Source: Notospermus geniculatus (taxonomy: Eukaryota > Nemertea > Pilidiophora > Heteronemertea > Lineidae). Taken from it: a stretch of 64,000 nucleotides of DNA. A program made the position numbers and the translations under genes. The stretch covers positions 11,527 through 75,526 of the forward strand of contig NMRB01001331.1 of assembly GCA_002633025.1 (NCBI GenBank), given 5' to 3'. Shown here one piece after another: positions 1 through 10,908 of this stretch; position 1 is the stretch's first letter; every line of letters begins with the position of its first letter. A model generated the notes under the pieces. The model saw only the letters and a program-made list of their open reading frames with translations, was not told the origin of the DNA and searched no databases.

Positions 1-318
1 TTCTCACCGGCATGAGAGGAATTTGGTTAGGCCTATTATTAGGCCAGATTGTTCAACCAAGGATTAGGACATAGGCATGGCTTTCCTATAGGAACCCATG
101 ACCATCCGAATAATTTCCATTTGCAGATTATTATAACTCGGCGACCGGCCTGCATTCCTTTGGACGACCATTCCTTTTTCGTCTTCGGCACAAACGTCTC
201 CTGATAGACTATCGTCTGCCTTGTGTATGCGGTTGATTCCATTTTATAGCTTCACCTCCGAGTCAGAGCTTACCGTGGCGCTGTGTCCGTCGTCCGTTTC
301 GCAGCCGTTGGTGCTATT
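1..318. other. Non-coding left edge, nothing recognised
   Basis: No exon, RNA gene or transposon end is recognisable here. Short open frames on both strands show no protein family signature. The stretch ends where the first foldback repeat begins. Confidence 0.4.
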
Positions 319-726
319 GGCGAGGTTTCGCAAATCCGACGAAACACGAAGTAAGAAGTACGAAATACGAAATTCAACTTCATTTTCAGTACCTGATGTA
401 TTTCTGGAGATGGTTGCTACCACAAATGTCCCTGCTGCCGGTGCGTCTTCTAGCATATCATGTAAGATCGAGAGAGTTATGGTGCATCTTAAATTTTTAA
501 ATTTCCACTAATTCGTATCTACGAAGTCGATACCGGTACGAAAGAAAAATTTCAAAGTTTATATACACTGTAACTTTATCGGTCTAACGTCATACGCTAA
601 AAGACGCTCTTGCAGCAGGCGATATTTGTGGTACCAACCATGTCCTGAAATACAATACGTCATGGAAGTGAAGTCCAATTTCGTATTTCGTACTTCGTGT
701 TTCGTCAGATTTGCGAAACCTTCTAT
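319..726. repeat. Foldback (palindromic) repeat, copy 1
   Basis: About 160-bp arms in inverted orientation. The left arm begins GAGGTTTCGCAAAT and carries the run CGAAGTA..CGAAATACGAAAT; the right arm ends ATTTGCGAAACC. The same arms recur at 3881-4285 and 4662-5335. No coding capacity, so it is most likely a non-autonomous foldback DNA transposon. Outer ends are accurate to a few bases. Confidence 0.7.
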
Positions 727-836
727 TGACCACGTTGTATAATGTGGTCAGATTTTCGGTGCGATTTGATTCTTTGCATGGCCACTAGATGGCCAAAACC
801 GAAAACACAGGTTCCACTGACCTCCTCCAGATGGCG

Positions 837-1530
837 CTTTTTGTTGTGAAAGGTGCATGCCGTCTTGTCACACTGAGGGCACCCCAACCAAGGGCACACT
901 GAGGGCACAACCAACCAAGGGTGCCATGGAAAATTCGGTTGCGTATTCCTTAGTTCTTAGGCCTACCCGATGCGCAGAGTTTCGATTTTCTAAGGTTGGC
1001 GAATCAACTTCGCAAACTTAGGCCTATAAATTTGTTGAAATGTGAATTCCATGTTTTTTTCGACTGAGTGCTATCTATTTTTGGTGCCATGCTGCAAATA
1101 TTTAATCAAAGGGTGCCGTATGCGCTGAAGTACCTTTTTGGCACCCCCTAGGACTCAAGACCGATAGAGGTCACCACGTGTTGTGATTAGACGGCTGCCC
1201 GAGATGACATTCAGAGACGAATGTTCGAGTGACATCTCTGTATATATCATGACAGAATAAAATGCTAAAATATACATGCTTTTTGTTGTGAAAGGTGCAT
1301 GCCGTCTGGCACCCCAACCAAGGGTGCCATGGAAAATTCGGTTGCTTATTACTTTGACCTACCCGATGCGCAGAGTTTCGATTTTCTAAGTTGGCGAATC
1401 AACTCAAACTCGTCCCCAGTGGATTTACGTTCCTACAACACCACTGGAAAGGGCTGACGACTTCAGGAATACTGCGCATGCGCGATATACTAATTTTGAG
1501 GCGAATCACACCGAAGCTGGCANTGTTATT
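837..1530. repeat. Local duplicated block, copy A
   Basis: Contains three blocks that reappear nearby. A segment beginning CTTTTTGTTGTGAAAGGTGC recurs within the block itself, at about 837-1007 and 1278-1396. A segment ending in GACATTCAGAGACGAATG (about 1036-1278) recurs at 2770-3035. A segment beginning AAACTCGTCCCCAGTGG (about 1403-1523) recurs at 2401-2518. An N at 1523 cuts the last block short. No gene is seen. This is a rearranged local duplication or overlapping copies of a composite repeat. Confidence 0.65.
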
Positions 1531-2400
1531 GCACTAATTATGCTGCTCTCTCCCCATCGATAGGACTGTTAATCACTAGTTGTTGTGTATACGCCATCAT
1601 GTGTGTTTATATGCCAATACACGGCTGCTGAAGCCTGGAGAAATCAGGCCGAGTGCCACCCCTGAAGTCACCTTGCGAAACCTGTCGCCGCCAGGCTTGT
1701 TTTCTTTTTATTGCGACTCGATGTAGGACTACTGTGGGGTAACATTCTCCACTCATCACCACTATGTGTCGCCACTCCGTGCGTGGGCGCCACATTGCAA
1801 TGACATGCCAGATTGGTCCCGGGTGGGAATTAGTCGTCGCTGTATAGGTGGCAGCACCGTCAGCGCAATTCGTCTGCAACCCGTAAAACATATACATGTA
1901 CCTCGGTTATTACTGGGAAAGAATCAAGGGCTACAGAATGGGCGAGAGTGAAACCAGTTTGACGGTCTGATCATGGACATGATGTTCATGGTCAGTAGCA
2001 CTAGTCTTGTTCAACAGACCAAAGGCCGTAAAATGAGATTATTCAAACAAAACTCAATAGAGCTGACATACCTGTCAGCCTGTCATTTACGGGAATAGCG
2101 TAAGTGCCGTAGTTCAAAAAAAACGCTGCAAAAAAGACAAGGGCATTAAAATATAAAACAGGACAGAGTGATTACATGTATGTAACGTGTAAAAGAGCTT
2201 ATCGTCCCATTGAGCATGCTGCGAACATGCAGCCCAATTAATTGTCTGTCTGTAACTGGCTGACGTCAAAAGGTAACTGCTTTTGATTGGTTGAGTTCGT
2301 GAATCTAAGAACGGCAGTGACATCATACATGTATATCACGCCTTGCTGTGCGCCACGAGCAGCGGATCCTGTGTAACGCTAATAGTTCACCGTCAGACCC
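1531..2400. other. Non-coding spacer between duplicated blocks
   Basis: No gene, RNA or transposon termini recognised. Open frames here are short and have no family signature. Confidence 0.4.
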
Positions 2401-3035
2401 AAACTCGTCCCCAGTGGGTTTACGTTCCTACAACACCACTGGAAAGGGCTGACGACTTCAGGAATACTGCGCATGCGCGATATACTAATTTTGAGGCGAA
2501 TCACACCGAAGCTGGCACCCGCGGTTTGATGTTCCCAACTAAACTATTCGTTTGAAATTGCTCTAATACTCAAACAACTTCGTGATTTGGGTGTATTATA
2601 TTGCTTTTTAGGCATATATGATCTTTTTCAGTCATCGAAGAACGAAATATTGTGGGAAACAAACATTTTGGCACGCTGCCAGCGGTTGTCCAGAAATTTT
2701 GGACAAGTCGCCAGCCCTTTCCAGAGATATCCTCGGATGAGGTAGATCTGGGTACGAGATTGGAACCAACTTTGCAAACTTAAATTTGTTGAAAGGTGAA
2801 TTCCATGGGTTTTTTCGACTGAGTGGTCCTTAGCACCCTAAGGGGTGCTATGCAACAAATATTCGGTCAAAGGGTGCCGTATACGCTGAAGCACCTTTTT
2901 TGGCACCCCTCTGACTTGGTGAAGAGCGATAGAGGTCACCATGGTTATTTAGACAGCTGCCCGAGATGACATTCAGAGACGAATGTTCGAGTGACATCTC
3001 TATCATGATAGAATAAAATGCTAAGATATACATGT
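2401..3035. repeat. Local duplicated block, copy B
   Basis: Near-identical counterparts of two segments of the 837-1530 block, in different relative order: 2401-2518 matches about 1403-1523, and 2770-3035 matches about 1036-1278. The copy at 2401 continues past the point where copy A is broken by an N at 1523, so copy A probably has missing sequence. Confidence 0.65.
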
Positions 3036-3505
3036 TATAGATCGCATCTGCGGGATCAAAACGCATGACCTTTTTCATGGGAAAGTGAACCGTTTGTATG
3101 AACAAATATAGATAAATAACAGCAAGGGATATCCATATACATGATCAGGCAGGTGCGCCTTTCACAAGAGACGCACGGCACCAATGACATGGCTTTGCGT
3201 TGCTATGAACCTTGGCATGCTTTCAAAGCCATAAACCGGGGCAGTGGAAGCACTCGTTGAAGTCGGTGTGCCGAGCAAACCGAAGCCACGTTCTGTCGGC
3301 TACCTGCGTTTTTGAGAAAAAATTGGGGATAACCAGTACTTGAGTTTTTGGATTCTTACCTGTGTGGTGAACGAATGCAAGACTTTCAGGAGAAAACGAA
3401 TTTCCCGACGGGAACATACTGATCATCACACTATCGGATTAGCCCAGAGGGAATCTTCGGGCGGGGCACTTTTCCTGTGTTCTCCCGGTCATCTATTTTG
3501 CAACC

Positions 3506-3641
3506 ATGGGTTGCTTCGGCGGTGGGGGCAAAGGTGATGACGGCGTCACCAAGGAACAAAAGGATAGGAGTAAACAAATCGAGAAGCAACTGGAGAAGGA
3601 TAGACAAAATTATAAACAAACGCATCGTCTGCTTCTGCTTG
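3506..3641 (+). CDS. GNAS: Alternative first coding exon of G-alpha-s (exon 1A)
   Basis: Encodes 45 residues starting MGCFGGGGKG and ending THRLLLL plus one base of a Gly codon, then a strong donor (G|GTAAGT). The N-terminal Met-Gly-Cys is the lipidation site of G-alpha-s, and THRLLLLG is the beta-1 strand just before the P-loop exon. The phase (one extra base) fits exon 2 at 20762 exactly. The start has a near-ideal context (CAACCATGG). No other G-alpha exon was found between here and 20502. Two readings fit: an alternative promoter and first exon of the downstream gene, or an orphan exon of a lost tandem copy. The N-terminal helix differs clearly from exon 1B (KEQKDRSKQIEKQLEKDRQ). Confidence 0.75.
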
Positions 3642-3880
3642 GTAAGTCACTTTTAGTTTGAAGTTTCTCTCATTACATGTACTTTAGATTACGTCACGGC
3701 AGGGCGTTATCTTGGGTCGATTAAGTATCCGAGTAAGATACAAAGACGCTGGCTTCTTTTAGGCGTTCGTTTGAGAGTTTTGCAAGATTGACATCAATCA
3801 AATAGAGGCATACAATGTACTTGTATGAAAAATGGATCACTTATATACCCATTTTTTTCACTCGCACATCCTTGCAAGGT
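3642..3880 (+). other. Start of intron after exon 1A
   Basis: Follows the GTAAGT donor at 3642. No further G-alpha exon is seen. The foldback repeat at 3881 follows. Confidence 0.4.
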
Positions 3881-4285
3881 AATAGTGAGGTTTCGCAAAT
3901 CTGACGAAGCACGCGAAGTATACGAAATACGAAATTCGACTTCACTTCCATGACGTAATGTATTTCTGGAGATGGCTGGTACCACAAATATCGCCTGCTG
4001 CAAGGCCGTCTTTTAACGTATGACGGAAGACCGATAGAGTTTACGAAACTTTGCAAGTTATCTTCCGTTTCCACTTCGTAGTTACGATACGAAGTGGAAA
4101 TTTAAAAATTCAAGATGCACCATAACTCTCTCGGTCTTACATTATGCTAAAAGACGCACTAGCAGCAGAGACATTTGCGGTACCATCCATCTCCAGAAAT
4201 AATGTACATTATAGGTCCTGGAAATGAAGTTGAATTTCGTTTTTCGTACTTTCGTGTTTCGTCAGATTTGCGAAACCTCGCTATT
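3881..4285. repeat. Foldback repeat, copy 2
   Basis: The cleanest copy of the family. The left end reads AATAGTGAGGTTTCGCAAAT and the right end GCGAAACCTCGCTATT, so the element is bounded by inverted AATAG/CTATT. Arms are about 170 bp and include the conserved stretch TGTATTTCTGGAGATGG. Non-coding. Confidence 0.75.
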
Positions 4286-4913
4286 GGTATTGCTGACAGT
4301 CGAAATATCACAATCATCCTCTTTTAGAGATTTTTCAATTTGACATATGAGTGATCCTATATTCCTTTTCCCGTTTTCCGAACTGATCTTTTTTTACGAT
4401 CTTGGCAATGGCTTTTAGGGTGGAAAGGGCTTTTGGACGAATAATATTGTTCACACGAATTGGTCGGGCTCATACCGATATCAATAAAAGCTATTGGTAA
4501 AACTATTGTTCTACGCACGGGTATCAATGCATCCACACACAGACGAACAGATGAGCAAGAACTTTGCAACATCCTTCTTGATAATGGTAACGGTAACTGT
4601 TGTCTGTTTCCATGTTCTGTAACTGTCCCGGATTACTCTGCAGTGGCAACGTGGAAAAAACGGTAGTGAGGTTTCGCAAATCATCTGACGAAACACGAAG
4701 CACTAAGCACTAAGCACTAAGTACGAAATTGGACTTCATTTCCGTGACGTAATGTATTTCAGGAGGAGATGGTTATACCACAAATATCGCCTGCTGCAAG
4801 AGCGTCTTTTAGCGTATGAAGCGAGACCGACAGAGTTACGATGTACATGTATCTTATGTACATCTTTGAAATACAGTCGAACCTCTCCATTAAGGACACC
4901 TTCGGGACTGTAT

Positions 4914-5040
4914 GGGCCGATTTCACAAAGCGCGTTTAAGACTTAGACGCGTGTAACTTCACTAAATGCACACACTTCCACCATGCATTTGACGAAGTTA
5001 CACGCGTCTAAGTCTTAAACGCCCTTTGTGAAATCGGCCC
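4914..5040. mobile_element. 127-bp hairpin MITE, copy 1
   Basis: Near-perfect inverted arms: starts GGGCCGATTTCACAAAG and ends CTTTGTGAAATCGGCCC. Each arm is about 50 bp and includes AAGACTTAGACGCGTGTAA. TAT is present on both sides (4911-4913 and 5041-5043), consistent with a 3-bp target duplication. A second copy of identical length lies at 33361-33487. Non-autonomous. Confidence 0.85.
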
Positions 5041-5088
5041 TATATCTTTCGTTCAAGATGCACCATAACTCTCTCGTTCTTACATGAT

Positions 5089-5180
5089 TCTAGAGTTTCG
5101 GATTGTAAAGTACCAGCCTGAAGAAGACCCCGGTTGGGGTCGAAAATTCGCAAAAACTCTGGAAATTGCCTTGTTATTCA
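5089..5180 (+). mobile_element. 92-bp retro-inserted unit with hammerhead-like core
   Basis: Flanked by a perfect 15-bp direct repeat, TCGTTCTTACATGAT, at 5074-5088 and 5181-5195. A duplication of that length is typical of LINE-type target-primed insertion. Inside are CTGAAGA (5118-5124), a 6-bp hairpin GACCCC/GGGGTC with loop GGTT (5126-5141), and GAAA (5142-5145). The order CUGANGA-hairpin-GAAA resembles a hammerhead ribozyme core, but there is an extra A before the hairpin and no clean cleavage site. Related units lie at 54540-54620 and, as an inverted pair, at 62405-62602. Confidence 0.7.
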
Positions 5181-5335
5181 TCGTTCTTACATGATACATG
5201 TATGCTAAAAGATGCACTGGCAGCAGGGACATTTGTGGTACCAACCATCTCCAGAAATACATTAGGTCCTGGAAATGAAAGTTGAATTTCGTATTTCGTA
5301 CTTCGTGTTCCGTCAGCTTCGCGAAACCTCACCAA

Positions 5336-6255
5336 TATCTTTGAAATACATGTGTGTATTTTCGCCACCTATTTTTTCCACGAGGTGTATATGGGGGCCA
5401 ATGTGACGCAAAAGGACAAAACTGAGGCTACTGCAGAGAGTGTGTCGTTTGGGCGGCTGGATGTAATGGGTAAATTCTGGTTTTTATTAGCACTGAGTGG
5501 CGGCGACATGCACCATTGCGCACCTCTAGCATCCACTGTTTTATTGCTCATATCACGAGATCCATAAACTCTACAAACGGGGAAGAGATTTTACATTTAC
5601 ATGCATTACACCAAACATGAAATGACCCAGCATATCATTTCTATTCGGAAAGTGTATTCAAGCCAATGCACAAACCAACGGTTTGATTATTAGGAGTATA
5701 TAAAACCGGCATTGAAATGAAGGAACGACTGGACAATAAGGATTTATCAAAGAATGTCAGCTAACCTAGGACAGCTCCACCAAGTGCCCTAGATCTTTTG
5801 TGGTCTTGCTGACTGTTTCTCAACAGACCTCCACCTGCACTGTAAATATCCCCTAGGCCTGCTTTCCTCCTTTTGTTTAACGGCAGTCTTGCGCGAACAT
5901 GGGTTATGGGTTCTATTACAAATTCGTGTCAAATAACCTGCCCCAATATTACTTAGTGAGATTTGAATAATATATCAAATATTAAAAACCCGTCCAATCG
6001 GACTGTAGGCCTAATTCTGATGACTCACTATGCGGGTTGAACAATTTGGCCGACCATGAGGCCTATGGATTGGTCGAAATCACTTGCAGAATTGAGGAAG
6101 ATGCATGGGCAGGTTAATCCTGGCGCAAGTCGACATTGCGTCTTGAACCCACTCGACGGATCCGTCGCAGATAAAAACCACCACGCGCAGGTCATGGTAG
6201 GGGCCTACTATACGTTGAGAAATCGGCATAGGCCGCAATGTCGTCGTTGAAACAA
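5336..6255. other. Non-coding, nothing recognised
   Basis: No exon, RNA gene or transposon ends could be supported. Open frames of 60-71 codons look like chance. Confidence 0.4.
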
Positions 6256-6257
6256 TA

Positions 6258-6415
6258 GGGAGGTTTAGAAATCAAACGATAAACGTAAACGTTAACGACA
6301 ACGTCACCATTTTTGTACCGAAAATGCAATATGCAAAATGCAATATAAAATGTGTAGGAATGAAAAATAACGTTGTCGTAAAGTTTACGTTCATCGTGTG
6401 ATTTCTAAACCTCCG
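6258..6415. mobile_element. TA-flanked MITE
   Basis: Inverted ends GGGAGGTTTAGAAATCA and TGATTTCTAAACCTCCG (allowing a mismatch), each preceded or followed by TA (6256-6257 and 6416-6417). The arms continue with ACGTAAACGTTAACGACAACG and its rough complement. A TA target duplication fits a Tc1/mariner-like non-autonomous element. Confidence 0.75.
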
Positions 6416-6417
6416 TA

Positions 6418-7168
6418 TGAACTGCTTTCATCAGAGAACTGTGCGTCCACTCTCTCAGCTACATGTATAACGATTCACTGTACAATGCTGACAGCGCGTC
6501 ACAACCGCATGATCATGGCATAGTTCAACATAATCCAAGTTTCGTAGACGCAGGCTGCAAAGTGCCACCATGCGCAACATGGAGACGTCTTGCCCCTGGC
6601 GATTCCTTGTGAATGCACTTCACATGAAACATTCTCTGTCGTATCGGCGGCAGGCTTATTTTCAAGAAAGCACTGAATGCGAAGTGGCAGGATTTCAGAG
6701 GCTTTCAAAATGTCAGGGGAAATGACTTTTATACGTTACATCAAAAATGTACACCATACATGTGTGCATGGGGTACACTCAGTGCGAATTTAAATAGGCC
6801 TAGTCTACAACAGATTTTGAAAAGAAATCCGAGACGTGTTGGTCAATCAACATTGCAAAGAACGGCAATTGGTACATTCATATTTGTTTTGGTCTCCTCT
6901 AACTGCAAAAACCGTACCTTTTGTGTCAACCTAATGTAGCCTACAGAGTTTTGCCACCGCCCTACAGAGTTTTGCCACCGCTCAGGTGGAAAACACTTTC
7001 TGATCAACTCAATTATTCCATGTCACCATTTAACTAATAAATGGTACTTATTACCAATAAGTGGTAATAAGTAGTGTCAAAAATTCATAAATCGGGCAAT
7101 ATAAGTTGTTTGGCGTCTTCCATTCCTTCAAAAATAAAGACGCATGCCAAATAAAGGATTTTCGTCGT
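6418..7168. other. Non-coding with a short tandem repeat
   Basis: A 20-bp unit (CCTACAGAGTTTTGCCACCG) occurs twice in tandem near 6939-6980. Nothing else is recognisable. Confidence 0.4.
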
Positions 7169-7342
7169 TTAAAGCGAATTGATAGCGAATTTTATTTACA
7201 ACACAAAAATTCAGCCAATCAGAATGCACGAACATTTCTTTGTTGACACTCCGGAGAAGTTTGTTCACATTTTTTCCCGAACATTCGTCCCCTTTCAAAT
7301 TCTATTTCTAAATCAATTTTTTTCGATATCAATTCGCTTTAA
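7169..7342. mobile_element. TTAA-flanked MITE (piggyBac-like)
   Basis: TTAA at both ends (7169-7172 and 7339-7342), with adjacent inverted termini AGCGAATTGATA and TATCAATTCGCT. The TTAA duplication is characteristic of piggyBac and a few related families. About 174 bp, non-coding. Confidence 0.65.
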
Positions 7343-8164
7343 ATTAGCAGAGGTGGCCAATACTCTAGCTTTTGAGTTACATTCAGCAGGAAAGTTATCA
7401 GGAACTTCTTCCCCTGTGTCTCATGCCGAAAACACACATCTAATCGTCTAAGTGGCGCCCCCTATATTCATGAATTGGGAATATGGCAGGCGCGGATCCG
7501 GGGTGGGGTCGTGAGCCCCCTGCTCTCCACCACCAATTCTTCTTTTTTCAAGTAATTTTCCAAAAACACGTAAAAGTAAAGCTTCTGTTTTTATGCTGAG
7601 ATGCCAAAAATCGCGTCTACGGCCTTCTAGATTTCAAAATTTTCTGGGGGCCCGTCAGCACAAGCACCTTCGGCGCTCGCCTGCAACGACTGCTTCGGCG
7701 GCCCTGACCCCCTCTGCCGCAAATTCTGGATCCTGGCCAGTATGATAACGTGATCGAAGTTATAAGGGAGTGATAATACCTTTATTACCAGGGTTAGCAG
7801 TTCAAATTCAGAATGCGGGTACTCTTCCTCATAATTACCTCTTTAGAAACGGTGATAAAGAAGGTGGTCAACGGCCGTGTAATTAACGTGACCTTTAATC
7901 CAGTCATAAATCGAGAATTCCATGCAGTAGAAGTACCATTTTTAGATTCGTCTCCCAGCGCCATCTTACAGCAGTGGTGGAGACGAATCTATTGTATTAC
8001 CCTGCGGGGTATCAACTGATAGACGCACTCTCGCCCCANTTCGACAAGATAAATATTGTTTTCTGCAAATAATAACATTTTGAAAAAGAAGTTCGCGTCA
8101 CTTGAAAGACCAAAAAGATGGCGGCCCCACCGACGATGACGTCAAGATTTTCAAGATGGCGATC
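7343..8164. other. Non-coding, nothing recognised
   Basis: No gene or RNA supported. An N at 8039 marks a probable gap. Confidence 0.4.
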
Positions 8165-8166
8165 TA

Positions 8167-8765
8167 CACTCTTAAAAAATTCTTGTCACCGCAACTTGTC
8201 TGCGAATATTGATGAGATGCTTTAGTCAGCCTGACGAATAACGTCATTCATGACACAATTTACTTGTCATGGCGAGTCGACATCTCTGTGACGAGTTCAG
8301 TTTATCCAGTTGACAAGGTGGCGATAAGTTGCAGGTGGCAGGACATTTATTGCGCATGCGCTTCCCTCACATTTATCGCTCAAATTCTTGAACTCTAAGC
8401 ATGCTGTTACCATCGTTGCCTCAGTATAGCCACGAGGGTTTAGGGGTTATGTAGTATGTCTAGTATTTCATAGGTCGTAGGTTCGAATCCCGCCGTAGGC
8501 CCTCAAATTTGGGAGAGTTTTTCTTTCATATGTACCTGTTAGTAGTACTTGTAACTACCGCATAACGATCTCTTGGCGCATAATTTTTAATTTTTGTGTA
8601 GCCTGAACGACGAGATGTAATTGTTTCAATGATAAGATGTCTCTTTTTCGAGGATGACAAGTTAAAAACTTGTCAATTGACAAGATAGACCCTGTCAATT
8701 TACGCATACACGTATTCTGAGAACGAGTTCCAGCTTGTCAGTACGACGAGAAATTTTTTAGAGTG
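8167..8765. mobile_element. TA-flanked 0.6-kb TIR element
   Basis: Left end CACTCTTAAAAAATTCTTGTC and right end GACGAGAAATTTTTTAGAGTG are imperfect inverted repeats, flanked by TA at 8165-8166 and 8766-8767. Inside, the CTTGTCA-type motif occurs several times in both orientations. A perfect tRNA-type B box (GGTTCGAATCC) lies near 8481, so part of the interior may derive from a tRNA-like SINE. No transposase frame, so non-autonomous, mariner-like by its TA duplication. Confidence 0.7.
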
Positions 8766-8767
8766 TA

Positions 8768-9411
8768 GCGTCAATAGCAGTGTTAAAATTTCGTCCAAGT
8801 ATCAAACAATTTCAGCGCTGCGTGGAGTATGGGGTGGAGAGTGGCACGGTGGCGCCGGCTACCGAGAAAAAGTGGCAATACCGGGCTCCTTTAACTTATA
8901 GGCTTAGTGTGGGGATGAGACACTTCTAGAAATGGAAAGTGGTCACCATCATACCAGTCTGACGTCTCCAATACCGGTGATCATTATTACCCCATTATCA
9001 ATGCGCTGGAGATTTACGTCGGTAAATTGCAAATCGACCGAGCGGAGTACTTGCTGTTGAAAGAATTGATATACTTGAGAACCTGCCCGGTGCGTTAATA
9101 ACAAATGAAGATTGTCAATTTGACTATGGATCATTTGATTTGACTCGCGGGACGACACACGCGTACCTGGTCGAACGGTAGGAGGTGGATAATAATCATT
9201 TGGATATGGTATTTAGATTTGATAAACTGAATATCCCGAAGACTTATGTCTTTCGGCTGAGTACAGCTGACTTGCTGGTCAGTGTGGTGAATCCATGGGG
9301 AGGGGGATTAGGCCTACAAACTTAATTATCGGTAGGCCTATTGGTCATCTCCAAGTATCAAGGCGTCACTTCGCCCTCGGACTAGGCCTAACGCCAGAGA
9401 AAGCGTAGGCC
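8768..9411. other. Non-coding with a dispersed repeat piece
   Basis: A segment near 8825-8890 (GGAGAGTGGCACGGTGGCGCC..GAGAAAAAGTGGCAA) resembles 36480-36545, so it belongs to a dispersed repeat. Nothing else is recognised. Confidence 0.45.
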
Positions 9412-9414
9412 TAA

Positions 9415-9567
9415 AGGCGGTGACAGACTGGCGCGTAAGCAACGCGTCGGAAAGCGTTCAACCAATCAGGGACTGAGGCGGTAACACGGACCGAAACACC
9501 TACCGAAGAATCTGATTGGCGGAACGCCAGCAGCACGCGCCGCGTACCCGCTAGTCTGCCACCGGCT
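9415..9567. mobile_element. TAA-flanked MITE (Harbinger-like)
   Basis: Inverted ends AGGCGGTGACAGACT and AGTCTGCCACCGGCT, with TAA at 9412-9414 and 9568-9570. A TWA 3-bp duplication is the habit of PIF/Harbinger elements. 153 bp, non-coding. Confidence 0.7.
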
Positions 9568-9570
9568 TAA

Positions 9571-10464
9571 GGCTGATTCATACTCCGTCCGGATTTTGCG
9601 CCGACTATGATCAATTTCACTGCGTGTGCACATTCACGTCGTGGAAACCTGCGATCAGTTTCATGCGCTTGACGGNAGACGTGGTTGCGTTCCCTTGCGG
9701 TTACCTTATGGCAATCGGAAGTCCTTATAAGGTAATCGCAAGGGAACGCAACCCCGTCTCAAGCCAAAATCGCAACAGTGGATCACCCGCTTTAACCTAC
9801 CCTTGTTGCGGTTTAAATATTGCGGTCTTTTTCAACTTTCGCGACACAGACGATCCCTAATTAGCACATCGCTTCCTCGACTCTATAGTCTCGCGCAGCC
9901 AGACCCTCGGTCTCCCCAATGCTGCGCAGTTCGCGCGCATGGCGTATAACACAGAGACTGAACGCCTCAGTCTACCTCGACCCCAGATTAACGCCTACAG
10001 CGCCGCCCAACGTCTTTCTCAGCCACGCGGACTCGAAATCATCCTGACGACTGCAGCGCCACCCAACGTCTCTCTCCGCATTGACTCGAGATGACGTCTG
10101 ATATCCATTACCATTATTTTCTTCTCATTTTTTGACATTTAAGTCTTGCGCATGCTTCGCGACCCATGCTGACTAACATCTTTATAACCACCACCTACAT
10201 GCTGCGCTCAAGCCATCCACGAAGGGAATCCACCATGCAGCACAATCAATGCCTCACTACCACCAAGTGCACCATACCCATCGGCCACGGGTTTGCTGTT
10301 GATATTATTGCATATGAAACAGTTAGCCTGCCGTACAATTACAAGGAAATTATCGATGACAATATTGGATCATTGTTGGGTATTTTCCTTCGATCGGCAT
10401 CGACAACCTCGGCACAAAATTTCGGGTGAATTGTATGACACCTGACGCCAGTAGGGACACTACA
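9571..10464. other. Non-coding with one hairpin interrupted by a gap
   Basis: An inverted repeat at about 9677-9763 (arms GACGTGGTTGCGTTCCC and GGGAACGCAACCCCGTC) starts directly after an N at 9676, so its left side may be incomplete. It is probably another MITE. No gene is seen. Confidence 0.45.
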
Positions 10465-10908
10465 CTTCATTCCACATCCGATTGGCGCCGCGAGGTTTTC
10501 AGCCGATATATCTCAGCAACGGCTGGGTCAAATTTGACATACATAGGGCCTACAGCAATTGAATTGACTTGTATTTCTTGTCGGTATCTTTCTCCTATAG
10601 TCTTCATTTTTCGCGCAAGGCCGACATAACGGATCCCTTTCTCAAAACTCATTCCATTTCGCAACGGTGTTCAGTGCAGTTTACACATACGCGATGCATT
10701 GCTTCGTTTCAAAATGGCCGCCATTTCGGCCGTGAAGACAAACTATCGTGAAAGAACTTTTTTATGTGAGGTTTTTAGGGAAAATGACAGCGATGATGCC
10801 TGTAGCGGCCAAAAAGACAAATCGATTGATGTGTGGTATGTCAAATTTGACCCAGCCGTTGCGGAGATATCGGCCATAAACCTCGCGCCAATCGGATGTG
10901 GAATGAAG
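10465..10908. mobile_element. TIR element with ~75-bp arms
   Basis: Left arm starts CTTCATTCCACATCCGATTGG; right arm ends CCAATCGGATGTGGAATGAAG. The arms share GGCTGGGTCAAATTTGACATAC in opposite orientation. The interior has no recognisable protein, so it is probably a non-autonomous DNA transposon. Confidence 0.7.

Larger units (their letters stand above)
4662..5335. repeat. Foldback repeat, copy 3, with nested insertions
   Basis: Same arms as copies 1 and 2 (left GGTAGTGAGGTTTCGC, right GCGAAACCTCACC) but 674 bp long. Two insertions account for most of the excess: a 127-bp hairpin element at 4914-5040 and a 92-bp insert at 5089-5180 with a 15-bp target duplication. Subtracting them leaves about 440 bp, close to the 405-408 bp of the other copies. 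The left arm also has a small GCACTAA tandem expansion near 4700. Confidence 0.75.

Noticed and set aside
3506-3641. First exon of a separate complete G-alpha gene
   Set aside because: No P-loop, switch or NKQD exon was found between 3642 and 20501, so a complete second gene is not supported here.
5089-5180. Bona fide active hammerhead ribozyme
   Set aside because: The core has an extra nucleotide between CUGAAGA and stem II and no clear NUH cleavage site in a closed stem, so only resemblance is claimed.
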